From Treponema sp. (GTDB lineage Bacteria; Spirochaetota; Spirochaetia; Treponematales; Treponemataceae): DNA of 51,840 nucleotides. Shown in pieces: positions 1-7,519 of the stretch. Under the pieces are notes generated by a model. That model ran no database searches, was not told the DNA's origin, and saw only the letters and a list, made by a program, of their open reading frames with translations. Location: NCBI GenBank assembly GCA_017963165.1, contig JAGCTZ010000128.1, positions 1-51,840 on the forward strand, read 5' to 3'. The position numbers were made by a program, and so were the translations under genes. The number at the start of each line of letters is the position of its first letter. Position 1 is the stretch's first letter.

Positions 1-33
1 AATTTTAGCAGATTTGCATTCACTTGTAAATTT

Positions 34-72
34 AAAAATAATAAGGGCTGCTCCATACTTTTGGGACAGCCC
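34..72 (-). terminator. Terminator-like hairpin beyond the tRNA-Pro 3' fragment
   Basis: On the minus strand GGGCTG and CAGCCC can pair around a loop, followed by a T-rich run (complement of 34-44). It lies just after the duplicated tRNA-Pro 3' end at 77-98, so it may be the original terminator of a lost or displaced tRNA copy. The stem is only about 6 bp plus imperfect extension, so confidence is moderate. Confidence 0.45.
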
Positions 73-76
73 CAAG

Positions 77-98
77 TCGGGCAAGAGGGATTTGAACC
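77..98 (-). repeat. Second copy of the tRNA-Pro 3' end (22 bp)
   Basis: Bases 77-98 are identical to 269-290, the 3' end of tRNA-Pro including the T-loop. Beyond this stretch the match stops: the T-stem cannot form and no anticodon arm follows. It is therefore a 3'-end fragment, not a tRNA. Duplicated tRNA 3' ends are typical of integrase att sites or of decayed tandem tRNA copies; no integrase is visible here. Confidence 0.75.
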
Positions 99-120
99 TG
101 CCTACTATAGGAAATCCGTT

Positions 121-150
121 AAAAAAAATTGTGCGGAAGCGCAATTTTTT
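121..150. repeat. Short hairpin with A/T tails
   Basis: AAATTGTGC and GCGCAATTT pair (one wobble) around a GGAA tetraloop, with an A-run on the left and a T-run on the right. It could terminate transcription in either direction. It sits inside the geneless stretch between the tRNA-Pro fragment and the intact tRNA. The flanking 150-235 holds only GC-richer sequence unlike its surroundings, with no ORF I would support. Confidence 0.5.
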
Positions 151-235
151 AGGATTTACCTTAAAAAAGGCTCCGAGCGAGACTTGCGAGCGAGGACGGC
201 ACCCGTAGGATGTCGGGGGAAACTGCCATGAGTTA

Positions 236-265
236 AAATAAAAAAGCTCTCTTATTCAGAGAGCT
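236..265 (-). terminator. Rho-independent terminator of tRNA-Pro
   Basis: On the minus strand, four bases after the tRNA discriminator base, AGCTCTC pairs perfectly with GAGAGCT around a 7-base loop, followed by TTTTTTATTTTAA. This is a standard intrinsic terminator. Confidence 0.85.
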
Positions 266-268
266 CTA

Positions 269-341
269 TCGGGCAAGAGGGATTTGAACCCCCGACATCC
301 TGGTCCCAAACCAGACGCGCTACCAGCTGCGCTATTGCCCG
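269..341 (-). tRNA. tRNA-Pro(UGG)
   Basis: A complete 73-nt cloverleaf on the minus strand. The acceptor stem is CGGGCAA/TTGCCCG, the D-arm stem GCGC/GCGC, the anticodon loop TTTGGGA (anticodon TGG, proline), and the T-loop TTCAAAT. The variable loop is 5 bases and the discriminator base is A. CCA is not encoded. It is flanked by its own promoter and terminator, so it is a single-gene unit. Confidence 0.97.
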
Positions 342-351
342 TGATTTATAT

Positions 352-380
352 AATATATAACAATCAACCTTTTTGTTCAA
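352..380 (-). promoter_or_regulatory. Promoter of tRNA-Pro
   Basis: Minus strand TTGAAC, 17-base spacer, TATATT, ending 10 bases before the tRNA 5' end. The -35 box lies inside the left arm of the 19-bp inverted repeat at 362-416. Confidence 0.6.
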
Positions 381-416
381 GTGGAATACCCCTCAAATTG
401 AACAAAAAAGTTGATT
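362..416. repeat. 19-bp inverted repeat between thrS and tRNA-Pro
   Basis: Arms 362-380 and 398-416 are complementary at 18 of 19 positions around a 17-base loop. An uninterrupted T-run follows on the plus strand. It lies directly downstream of the thrS stop and could act as the thrS terminator, though the minus-strand T-tract is broken. It also contains the -35 box of tRNA-Pro. Confidence 0.7.
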
Positions 417-425
417 TTTTTTTAA

Positions 426-2180
426 TTATATCGAAGTTCCTTTTTCTTCATTCTTCTGCTGAACGTAAGAAATAAAGTCTTCGAGTTTCTTTGTTTCCTG
501 TGGTTTCTGGCTTGAATAACGGTAGCGGATACATACAGTTCCTTCATCGCGTTCCTTCTGACCAACAACAAGAATATAAGGTGTTTTATGCTCCTGAGAA
601 ATGCGCTTGATTTTTGCCTTCATATTTTCATCATCAAGATATGCATTTGAACGAATATCTGCAGCAAGCAGAGCATCATTAACCTTTGAAGCATAATCAT
701 CAAATTCATTAGTTACAGGAACAACGGCAACCTGTTCAAAAGCAAGCCATGCAGGGAAAGCACCGGCAAAGTTTTCTACCAGAATACCAAAGAAGCGTTC
801 AAAGCTTCCCAAAACAGCACGGTGAAGCATTACTGGATGATGCTTCTGGTTATCTGCACCAATATAAGTAGCATCAAGACGTTCTGCACTAGGAAGCTGA
901 TAGTCAACCTGAATTGTACCACACTGCCATTCACGACCAAGACAATCGTATAATTTAAATTCAAGCTTTGGACCATAGAAGGCACCTTCACCCGGCTGAA
1001 TTTCGTATTCAAGTCCAGCTTCGTGACAGGCATCGCTAAGCTGCTTTTCGGCACGTTCCCAGGTTGCTAAATCTCCTACGTGATCTTCCGGCATTGTAGA
1101 AAATTTTACTACAAGCTTATCAAAACCAAAATCATGATAAACGTTCTTCAAAAGCTTACAGAATTTTGCAACCTCTGAACCAAGCTGTTCTTCGGTACAG
1201 AAGATATGAGCATCATCCTGAACAAAGCCGCGGATACGCATTACACCATGAAGAGTTCCACTTGGTTCATTACGAACATCATGTCCAAACTCTGCAAGAC
1301 GCAAAGGCAAATCCTTATAAGAGCGCTGACGATTCTTAAAAATCTCAATTGCGCCAGGACAGTTCATAGGCTTAATTGCAAACATACGTTTTTCCGATTC
1401 CGTAATAAACATATTCTGTTTGTAATGACCCCAGTGACCAGAGCGTTCCCAAAGTGTACGAGGCATGATTGCTGGTGTATTAACTTCTTTATAACCGTCG
1501 CGAAGAATCATCTTGCGCATATAATTCTGCATTACAGTATAAATTGTCCAGCCATTTGGATGCCAGAAAATCTGACCCGGATCTTCGGGATCAAGATGGA
1601 ACAAATCCATTTCCTGACCAATTCTTCGATGATCACGTTTTTCAGCTTCTTCTAGCATCTTCAAATAATCAGAAAGATCATTTGGTTTTGCAAAACAAAC
1701 AGCATAAATACGTGTAAGCATAGGGCGATCTGAATCACCGCGCCAGTAAGCACCGGCAACCTTTGTAAGCTTGAATGCTTGACCATTAATTTCTTTTGTA
1801 TTTGCAACATGAGGTCCACGACAAAGATCAAGGAAACCATCCTGTTCGTAAGTTGTAATAACAGCATCAGCAGGAAGATCATTAATTAATTCAATCTTAT
1901 AATCCTGACCTTCAAAAAGCTTTAATGCTTCATCGCGGCTTACTTCTTTTCTAACAAAATCATGATTTCCGGCAATAATGCGTCGCATTTCTTTTTCTAC
2001 TGCGGCAAAATCGGTTTCGGTGAATTTTGTTGTAGTCGGAAAATCAAAATCATAATAAAATCCATTATCAATAGCGGGACCAATAGCAATCTTTGTACCA
2101 GGATACAAATGAAGGATTGCCTCTGCCATTACGTGTGCACAACTGTGCCTGATTGTCTGTAGCTTTTCATCAATAGCCAT
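426..2180 (-). CDS. thrS: Threonyl-tRNA synthetase lacking the TGS domain
   Basis: Charges tRNA-Thr with threonine in the cytoplasm. The protein is 584 aa. It begins directly with the editing domain (HxxxH at residues 12-16, HSCAH) and lacks the roughly 60-residue N-terminal TGS domain of E. coli ThrRS. The class II core carries the zinc ligands in MNCPG, DDAHIFC and LHRAVLGS. The motif 2 region is conserved ([10 protein letters not shown]), and a C-terminal anticodon-binding domain follows. The start is the ATG at 2180, preceded by AAGGAG at good spacing; an in-frame ATG 9 codons upstream has no such site. A good promoter lies at 2243-2271. No T-box leader is visible in the leader of about 55 bases. 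Confidence 0.96.
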   Translation of the reverse strand: MAIDEKLQTIRHSCAHVMAEAILHLYPGTKIAIGPAIDNGFYYDFDFPTTTKFTETDFAAVEKEMRRIIAGNHDFVRKEVSRDEALKLFEGQDYKIELINDLPADAVITTYEQDGFLDLCRGPHVANTKEINGQAFKLTKVAGAYWRGDSDRPMLTRIYAVCFAKPNDLSDYLKMLEEAEKRDHRRIGQEMDLFHLDPEDPGQIFWHPNGWTIYTVMQNYMRKMILRDGYKEVNTPAIMPRTLWERSGHWGHYKQNMFITESEKRMFAIKPMNCPGAIEIFKNRQRSYKDLPLRLAEFGHDVRNEPSGTLHGVMRIRGFVQDDAHIFCTEEQLGSEVAKFCKLLKNVYHDFGFDKLVVKFSTMPEDHVGDLATWERAEKQLSDACHEAGLEYEIQPGEGAFYGPKLEFKLYDCLGREWQCGTIQVDYQLPSAERLDATYIGADNQKHHPVMLHRAVLGSFERFFGILVENFAGAFPAWLAFEQVAVVPVTNEFDDYASKVNDALLAADIRSNAYLDDENMKAKIKRISQEHKTPYILVVGQKERDEGTVCIRYRYSSQKPQETKKLEDFISYVQQKNEEKGTSI

Positions 2181-2242
2181 AATAATACTCCTTAAAAAAA
2201 TACACAAAATTCACCTTATTTGATTTGTATTTTTGAGTAAAT

Positions 2243-2271
2243 ATTATAGTGAAAAGTTAATGTTAAGGCAA
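2243..2271 (-). promoter_or_regulatory. Promoter of thrS
   Basis: Minus strand TTGCCT, 17-base spacer, TATAAT. It overlaps the stop codon of mtaB and leaves a leader of about 55 bases with a strong AAGGAG. Confidence 0.7.
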
Positions 2272-3687
2272 ATAGGTGGCAGCAGCTTCAATTTCTCCAC
2301 CCTTTTTAATGCGGTTTTCCAATGGCATAGTAATCTGTACAAAAACAGTTTTATTTGGTTCAAGTCTTTCTTGTGCAACAAGCTCACAATGAATAAAGTT
2401 TTCTGTCATACAATGGTATCTGTATTCACCCGTATCACTAATCTGCTTTTCTACAACAGCACTAATCTTTTGACCGACAAATCTTTTTATATATTCAATC
2501 TTATTATTAATTGCAAGTTCAGTAATTTTTTTAGCACGTTCTCCAGAAACCGCCTGCGGAATCTTTGGCTTCATACTGCACGCAGGAGTACCCGGTCTTT
2601 CTGAAAAAGGAAACGCATGAATCCAGGCAAAATTACATTCGCGACACAATTCATAGGTTTCATAAAAATCTTTATCAGATTCTCCGGGAAAACCAGTAAT
2701 AATATCGCACGCAATAAAAGCGTCAGGTTTTGCAATCCTTATTTTTTTACAGGCAGAAATTACAGCATCACGCTTATACACGCGGTTCATCAAACCAAGA
2801 ATTCTGTCGCTTCCACTTTGAACAGAAATATGAAAATGAGGACGAACACGAGCAGCCTCTATGACATTGCAAAAATCATCATTAACAATCTGTGGATAAA
2901 GGCTCGAAATACGAAAATTTATTTTAGAAGTTTCCTGTAGCAGTTTTGACAGCAGATGAACAAAATCAAAATATTCAACAGTGCCATCTGGTTTTGTAAA
3001 CGCGCCGTTATACTGAGCAATATTTATAGTAGTAAGCACAACTTCATCATAACCAGTTCTTTCCAAAGCCTTTACGCGTTCCACAGCAGTATTAACATCA
3101 AGCGAAACACTGTGTCCGCGTGCAATATGAATTGTGCAGTAAGAGCAGGCATTATTACAGCCATCCTGAATTTTAAGGCTCGCACGTGAATGCGCAAGCA
3201 TAGCAGTTGTAGAAAGCTTAAAAGAATCTTCCGGAAAATCAGGCTTAAGCACAGGAATAGAAACTACATCATTTTTTACAAGTGAAATAAAATCTGTACA
3301 ATCAAAATCATCGCTGGTATAATTTTTCAAGATATCCGGTATTTTTATAAGACGACTTTTTACCTGTCCGCCAAGCACGACAATTCTTTCATCAATTTTT
3401 TCAATCTGATTTTTAGAAAGCTGCGCATAACACCCGGTAACAAGAACAGCCGCCCTTTTATATTTTTTAAGAACAAGACGAATTATTCGTCGAGCCTTTT
3501 GTTCGGCCTTCTGAGTTACTGCACATGTATTGATTATAACAAGAAGCGTTTCATCGTCTTCCGGTGAAGAAGCCGTAACCCCTTCAAGAAAAACAGTAAA
3601 ACCTGCATCTGTAAAAAGTCTGGCTGCAGCTTCACTTTCTATCTGATTCAAGCGGCAGCCCAATGTTTCTATTCTGACTGTACTCAC
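2263..3687 (-). CDS. mtaB: tRNA-t6A37 methylthiotransferase, MtaB family
   Basis: A radical SAM enzyme that adds a methylthio group to t6A37 of tRNAs decoding ANN codons. The N-terminal UPF0004 domain has the three cluster cysteines C11, C55 and C86. The radical SAM triad is C177, C181, C184 (CNNACSYC). A C-terminal TRAM-like region follows, giving 474 aa, the usual family size. MiaB-type enzymes are the alternative, but the N-terminal GCRLNQ motif favours MtaB. The start is GTG at 3687, three bases after the stop of the upstream TPR gene, so the two are probably cotranscribed. The Shine-Dalgarno is weak. Confidence 0.9.
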   Translation of the reverse strand: MSTVRIETLGCRLNQIESEAAARLFTDAGFTVFLEGVTASSPEDDETLLVIINTCAVTQKAEQKARRIIRLVLKKYKRAAVLVTGCYAQLSKNQIEKIDERIVVLGGQVKSRLIKIPDILKNYTSDDFDCTDFISLVKNDVVSIPVLKPDFPEDSFKLSTTAMLAHSRASLKIQDGCNNACSYCTIHIARGHSVSLDVNTAVERVKALERTGYDEVVLTTINIAQYNGAFTKPDGTVEYFDFVHLLSKLLQETSKINFRISSLYPQIVNDDFCNVIEAARVRPHFHISVQSGSDRILGLMNRVYKRDAVISACKKIRIAKPDAFIACDIITGFPGESDKDFYETYELCRECNFAWIHAFPFSERPGTPACSMKPKIPQAVSGERAKKITELAINNKIEYIKRFVGQKISAVVEKQISDTGEYRYHCMTENFIHCELVAQERLEPNKTVFVQITMPLENRIKKGGEIEAAATYLP

Positions 3688-3690
3688 TTT

Positions 3691-4326
3691 TTATTTTATC
3701 TTATCTTTTACGCGTTCACGACCACGAGAAGCATCAACAGAAGAAGAATTAAGTCTTAACGCTTCATCATAAGCTTCCAGTGCTTCAAGATAATTTCCAG
3801 CCATTTCTCTGGCATAACCAAGTCGTATCCACCAGTTGTCAATAAGAGGTTCTTTCTTAACGGCAGAAGAAAGCGAAATATCTGCATGCTGGTATCTTCC
3901 CTGACGGATATAAATTTCGCCCATAAAATAATAAGCAGAACCAACACGTGAACCGTTATCCTGTGCACTGGCAACATATTTCTGAAACTGTTCCATAGCA
4001 CCGGCATTTTTTCCAAGATAATAACGTGCTTCGCCAAGAATCTCTATAAGACGAAGATCATAAGAACTGATTTTAAGGCCTTCAGTTGCGCGTTGTTCTG
4101 CTTCGGCATACTGCTTATTTTTTACAAGAGACCAGCACATAACAACATAAGATTCAATTCTGTTAGGATTTTCCTTTAATTCTTCTTCGCAGACTTCAAC
4201 AGATTCTTTATATTTTCCATTGTGATATAAAACAAGAGCATCCTTCTGTTGAGTCTGAGCAAAAACTCCATAAGAACACAAAAAGAGCAGAACAATAAAT
4301 CCAATTGATGTAAACTTTTTCATCAT
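3691..4326 (-). CDS. Secreted TPR-repeat protein
   Basis: About 211 aa. It starts with a signal peptide (MMKKF, hydrophobic run, cleavage near VFAQ) and continues with 4-5 tetratricopeptide repeats, for example the EALEAYDEALRLN segment near the C-terminus. TPRs mediate protein-protein contacts, so this is probably a periplasmic scaffold; no catalytic motif is seen. The ATG overlaps the bactofilin stop (TAATG), which implies translational coupling. An in-frame ATG 6 codons upstream would remove the clean signal peptide start. The bactofilin-TPR-mtaB run looks like one operon. Confidence 0.8.
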   Translation of the reverse strand: MMKKFTSIGFIVLLFLCSYGVFAQTQQKDALVLYHNGKYKESVEVCEEELKENPNRIESYVVMCWSLVKNKQYAEAEQRATEGLKISSYDLRLIEILGEARYYLGKNAGAMEQFQKYVASAQDNGSRVGSAYYFMGEIYIRQGRYQHADISLSSAVKKEPLIDNWWIRLGYAREMAGNYLEALEAYDEALRLNSSSVDASRGRERVKDKIK

Positions 4327-4685
4327 TATTTCACCATCGTACATTTACCGGAAAAGTCGCTGCCCGGTTCCAGGACAACCTTCTGAGTAACAATATCACC
4401 ATCGAGAGAGCCCGACGATGTAACAAAAATAAGCTTTTCACCGTGAACATTGCCTTTTACATTTCCACGGATTAAAACTCTTGCAGCATTAATATCTGCC
4501 TCAACAACTGCATTAGTATCTATAACAAGATCACTTTCTGTATCTATTTTTCCAGTGATTTTTCCACGAATAAGGAAAGGCTTTTTCATTTTGATACTGC
4601 CGGTAAAACTGATGTCGTCTTCTACAATAGTATCAAATGCGTCATCTTCTATATCAAAAAAATCAGAATCTTTTACATCAAACAT
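4326..4685 (-). CDS. Bactofilin-family cytoskeletal protein
   Basis: 119 aa with the bactofilin (DUF583) pattern of short beta-strand repeats: SFTGSIKMKKPFLIRGKITGKIDTE, then further turns with regular GxVxG-like spacing to GSDFSGKC. Bactofilins form nucleotide-free filaments that organise cell shape and peptidoglycan enzymes. The N-terminal 25 residues are acidic and probably disordered, as is usual. It is first in an operon with a secreted TPR protein and mtaB. The ATG is only 10 bases after a strong -10 box with no Shine-Dalgarno, so the mRNA may be leaderless or nearly so. Confidence 0.9.
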   Translation of the reverse strand: MFDVKDSDFFDIEDDAFDTIVEDDISFTGSIKMKKPFLIRGKITGKIDTESDLVIDTNAVVEADINAARVLIRGNVKGNVHGEKLIFVTSSGSLDGDIVTQKVVLEPGSDFSGKCTMVK

Positions 4686-4695
4686 ATTATTAATA

Positions 4696-4724
4696 TTTTA
4701 ACGGGGAAAGGGAAAACGGTCAAG
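4696..4724 (-). promoter_or_regulatory. Promoter of the bactofilin operon
   Basis: Minus strand TTGACC, 17-base spacer, TAAAAT, with the start codon of the bactofilin 10 bases further on. The predicted leader is about 3-5 bases. It borders the repeat element at 4731-4850. Confidence 0.7.
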
Positions 4725-4730
4725 ATTATT

Positions 4731-4850
4731 AGGTTCTAGGTTCTAGGTGACAGGGGTGTTGCGGGGATGTGCCCCGCTCGAAGGGGTAGGACGCAACGAA
4801 GTGCGGCCGAGGGGAAGGCTTTCCCCTTTGGCACCTGGCACCTGGCACCT
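4731..4850. repeat. MITE-like element with terminal short tandem repeats
   Basis: The left end reads TAGGTTC, TAGTTC, TAGGTGA; the right end is three perfect GGCACCT copies at 4830-4850, i.e. AGGTGCC on the other strand. Between them are GC-rich hairpins: GCGGGG/CCCCGC at about 4761-4777 and AGGGGAA/TTCCCCT at about 4810-4828. Base composition differs sharply from its surroundings. It fills the gap between the rluA-type gene and the bactofilin promoter, and the last repeat base is part of the rluA stop codon. It has no coding capacity, so any mobility would be in trans. Confidence 0.6.
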
Positions 4851-5491
4851 TATATATCAAACGATTCAATTTCGAATGATTGTTGTCCATCATACATTGG
4901 AACAGTAAGTCTAACAGAGAACAACTGCAGATGCTTTATTCCCGCTGCTTTTCGTAGTATTTTATTCAATTTAAAATTACCATGCTGATCATCGCCTGCA
5001 ATCGGACAGCCCTGCTTTGCAAGATGAATACGAATCTGATGCATACGTCCGGTTTCAAGCAAAAGTCTTATCTGACTCATTAAAATCGGAGGCTCACCTT
5101 CCCTTTCAATCTGCCATTCTTTTTCAACAGTATAATGAGTTACAGCCTTTTTTCTCTGTCCATGCTGAATTATTTCTTCACTGATTATTCCGTTTTTCTG
5201 CTCAAGAGTTCCTGCGCAAACTGCAATATATTCTTTTTTAACTTCCTTTGAAGCTATAAGCTTTGTCCATTTATTTGCAGCAGCAGGATTTTTTGCAACA
5301 ATCATCAGTCCCGAAGTATCTTTATCAAGTCTGTGAACTAAATAAACCTTATACCCAACCTGTTTTGCAAGCTCTTCATCAAGTGGATGCGCAATTTTTT
5401 CTCCGCCCTGAACAGGCATACCGGCTTTTTTATTTATGATGAAAATTTCTGAGTTTTCGTATATAATATTTACAGGTTGTAATGAGTTCAT
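4850..5491 (-). CDS. RluA-family pseudouridine synthase
   Basis: 213 aa. It isomerises uridine to pseudouridine in rRNA or tRNA. The family motif HRLDKDTSGLMI carries the catalytic aspartate, and the RMHQIRIHL motif is typical of RluA/RluD-type enzymes. There is no S4 domain, so it resembles RluA or TruC more than RluC/D; the exact target cannot be read from sequence. The start is the ATG at 5491. A TTG 12 codons upstream is in frame but would lie in the predicted promoter. The gene is divergent from 5521, and its -35 box overlaps that neighbour's start codon. No Shine-Dalgarno is seen. Confidence 0.88.
   Translation of the reverse strand: MNSLQPVNIIYENSEIFIINKKAGMPVQGGEKIAHPLDEELAKQVGYKVYLVHRLDKDTSGLMIVAKNPAAANKWTKLIASKEVKKEYIAVCAGTLEQKNGIISEEIIQHGQRKKAVTHYTVEKEWQIEREGEPPILMSQIRLLLETGRMHQIRIHLAKQGCPIAGDDQHGNFKLNKILRKAAGIKHLQLFSVRLTVPMYDGQQSFEIESFDI
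5462..5467 (+). promoter_or_regulatory. Possible -10 box for the gene at 5521
   Basis: A perfect TATAAT, but the hexamer 17 bases upstream (ATGAAA) is a poor -35. The downstream leader would be about 47 bases with GAGG before the ATG. Confidence 0.35.
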
Positions 5492-5498
5492 CAAAACC

Positions 5499-5527
5499 AA
5501 TATAAACGAGGATTTTAAAAATGACAA
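5499..5527 (-). promoter_or_regulatory. Promoter of the RluA-family gene
   Basis: Minus strand TTGTCA, 17-base spacer, TATATT, then 7 bases to the ATG at 5491, which predicts a leaderless mRNA. The -35 box overlaps the ATG of the divergent gene at 5521. Confidence 0.6.
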
Positions 5528-6705
5528 GACATAAGCTTTTCCGACTTTTTTCTACAGCCTTTTTACTTTTATTTATAAATATTAATTCCTTTGCAGAAAT
5601 AGTATCTGATTCGGTTTATGGTTATTCGCTTGATATTCCAGAAGGCTTTGAATTAAACGACATTTCTGACGATCAGATGTCTTATCATTTTACTCATCCA
5701 AATTATCCTGTTCAGTTTATTCTTAAAATTTATGATGATGAAACGTATGATTCAGCTGCAAGAGTTTTAGGTATAACTCTTAAAAAGCTTTCTGCCGCAA
5801 TGGAAATAGATACTTTTTCCTGGAACAACAGTCAGGAATGTGCAATTTCAGATTTTTCAATGACACTTGAAAAAAAATATTCAGGCTGGGCTGTCTGTGC
5901 TCCATTAAAAAAACACGGTGCTTATATAGTTCTTTTAAGCTATTCTACTGCAGAAACAAGACAAAGCTGCAATCCGTTTATTATGTCTATTCTTAATTCG
6001 CTTTGTACAGACGATAACTATTACTGCTTCCCGGGTATAATCGTAACTTATGCTTATCCATATGAAGGAAAGAAAAACGTAACACTTGATATCAAAGGAA
6101 ACGTAATCAATTCTTTTATAGAAAAAAACGATATCGAAGCAGCACAGTTTGTTCTGGAAATGGAATATTCAGTCCTTCTTTTATACGAAAAACACAATCT
6201 CTGGAAGGAAGCCTGGCAGCGTTACTACAGACTTGTTTACAGAGACAGTTATGGACGGCTTTCTCAGGTTTCTCAGGATGTTATTAAAAAGCTTTATCCG
6301 ATATGCCAGAAGAAAAATCCTTCAAATCCAGAGCTCGAATATGCTCAGACAATTCTTTCATGGGTTCAGGGCTTTGATTATAAACGAGATAATAAAACTA
6401 CATCTTCAACAGACTTTACAAATATTCCGGCTGTAATCTGCGGTCAGGGCAATGACTGTGATTCAAGAAGTATGCTTGTATGTATCCTTTTACGTGCAGC
6501 AGATCTGGAATCATTTATGCTTATTTCACGAGAATATAGTCACGCACTTGCAGCATTCGAAAACAAGGCACCCGGCCAGAAATATGAAGTTGAAGGTACA
6601 GGACGAGAATTCCTAATGGGAGAAACAACTGCGGCTGTTACATGGGGAATGATTGCACAGGAACATGCCGATAGAAGCAAATGGATTCCTGTGATTTTAC
6701 CATAA
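5521..6705 (+). CDS. Secreted protein with transglutaminase-like C-terminus
   Basis: 394 aa with a signal peptide (about residues 1-25, ending NSFAE). Residues 26-170 are predicted beta-rich and unrecognised. The C-terminal 90 residues show a transglutaminase-like order: Cys313 in GNDCDSRS, His341 in YSHALA, and Glu368 in MGETT. This fits the Cys-His-Asp/Glu triad layout, with Glu as the third residue. It would act in the periplasm or at the surface as a protease, amidase or cross-linker; the substrate is unknown. ACGAGG lies before the ATG. It is convergent with the HTH-EIIA gene, with a 1-base gap. Confidence 0.7.
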   Translation: MTRHKLFRLFSTAFLLLFININSFAEIVSDSVYGYSLDIPEGFELNDISDDQMSYHFTHPNYPVQFILKIYDDETYDSAARVLGITLKKLSAAMEIDTFSWNNSQECAISDFSMTLEKKYSGWAVCAPLKKHGAYIVLLSYSTAETRQSCNPFIMSILNSLCTDDNYYCFPGIIVTYAYPYEGKKNVTLDIKGNVINSFIEKNDIEAAQFVLEMEYSVLLLYEKHNLWKEAWQRYYRLVYRDSYGRLSQVSQDVIKKLYPICQKKNPSNPELEYAQTILSWVQGFDYKRDNKTTSSTDFTNIPAVICGQGNDCDSRSMLVCILLRAADLESFMLISREYSHALAAFENKAPGQKYEVEGTGREFLMGETTAAVTWGMIAQEHADRSKWIPVILP

Positions 6706-6706
6706 C

Positions 6707-7348
6707 CTAAGAAAGAAGTCCGAAAACTTCTTCTGCGCTTTTAGCATTTACAAGAGCTTCGTGAATTCCTTCCTGCTTAAGTTTTGCACAGAAATGAGAA
6801 ATTGTCTTAAGATAAAGTGAATGCTGATTATAAGCAGCGGCAATCATAAAAAGAAGATCTACCGGTTCATCATCAATTGTCTGATAATCAGAAATAGGCT
6901 TACGGCAAACTCCAACAGCCATAACTAAATCTGTTACAGAAGAAAGACGAACGTGAGGAATTGCAATGCCCTTTCCAATCGCAGTAGACATAAGTTCTTC
7001 ACGTTTAAGGATTTCTGAAGTAAGTTCTGAAGCATTTTTAATCTGAGGTGCTGTTGCAAGTACATTCGAAAGCTGAACAATTGCATCATGCTTTGTGCTG
7101 TGATTTATAAAAACAATGCGTTCTGGTGATAAAATATTCTTAACAAGGATTTCTGAATCATTCTGCTTAAAGGCACTTGAAGATAAACGTGCGTTTACCC
7201 AATTTTCAACTTCTGACTTCTTAAAACGCCATACAGTTCCAATTTTTCCGGCAGGAATTTCACCCTTTTGTGCCCAGTCATAAACAGTTCTGTCAGAAAC
7301 ACGAAGATATTTTGCAACTTCTTCAATAGTTAAGATGTCATCAGTCAT
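6707..7348 (-). CDS. HTH (excisionase-type) / PTS EIIA (PtsN-like) fusion
   Basis: 213 aa. Residues 5-52 are a MerR/excisionase-type helix-turn-helix (LTIEEVAKYLRVSDRTVYDWAQKG). Residues 68-213 are a fructose/nitrogen-type PTS EIIA domain with the phosphorylatable His132 in GIAIPHVR. No EIIB or EIIC follows, so it is presumably regulatory rather than a sugar transporter part. Treponemes are known to have an incomplete PTS (HPr, HPr kinase, PtsN) without sugar permeases. Joining the phospho-acceptor domain to a DNA-binding domain suggests direct transcription control by HPr phosphorylation. The start has AAGGGG at good spacing. Confidence 0.9.
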   Translation of the reverse strand: MTDDILTIEEVAKYLRVSDRTVYDWAQKGEIPAGKIGTVWRFKKSEVENWVNARLSSSAFKQNDSEILVKNILSPERIVFINHSTKHDAIVQLSNVLATAPQIKNASELTSEILKREELMSTAIGKGIAIPHVRLSSVTDLVMAVGVCRKPISDYQTIDDEPVDLLFMIAAAYNQHSLYLKTISHFCAKLKQEGIHEALVNAKSAEEVFGLLS

Positions 7349-7400
7349 TTTCAGCCCCTTTTAATACTTTTTTATTGTTTTCATTTGAAATCTATGTAAT

Positions 7401-7429
7401 ATTTTGCATTTTCTACGCTTTTTTGTCAA
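7401..7429 (-). promoter_or_regulatory. Possible promoter of the HTH-EIIA gene
   Basis: Minus strand perfect TTGACA, 17-base spacer, CAAAAT. The -10 is weak but is preceded by TG. The leader would be about 45 bases with a good Shine-Dalgarno. The rest of the 7349-7519 gap holds only the next gene's promoter and a short GC-rich patch at 7441-7458. Confidence 0.5.
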
Positions 7430-7483
7430 GTATATGCACAGTGACGGCGGCCCGCTCATGATGATTTTATATGTTTTTTGTAA

Positions 7484-7512
7484 TTGTTTTTTTCATGTTT
7501 TTACAATATTAT
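7484..7512 (+). promoter_or_regulatory. Promoter of the gene at 7520
   Basis: TTGTTT, 17-base spacer, TATTAT, then 7 bases to the ATG. There is no Shine-Dalgarno, so the transcript is predicted to be leaderless. Confidence 0.6.
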
Positions 7513-7519
7513 ATAAAAT

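Noticed and set aside
77..150. A second complete tRNA gene upstream of base 98
   Set aside because: Only the last 22 bases match. The T-stem fails to pair, and no anticodon or D arm is present.
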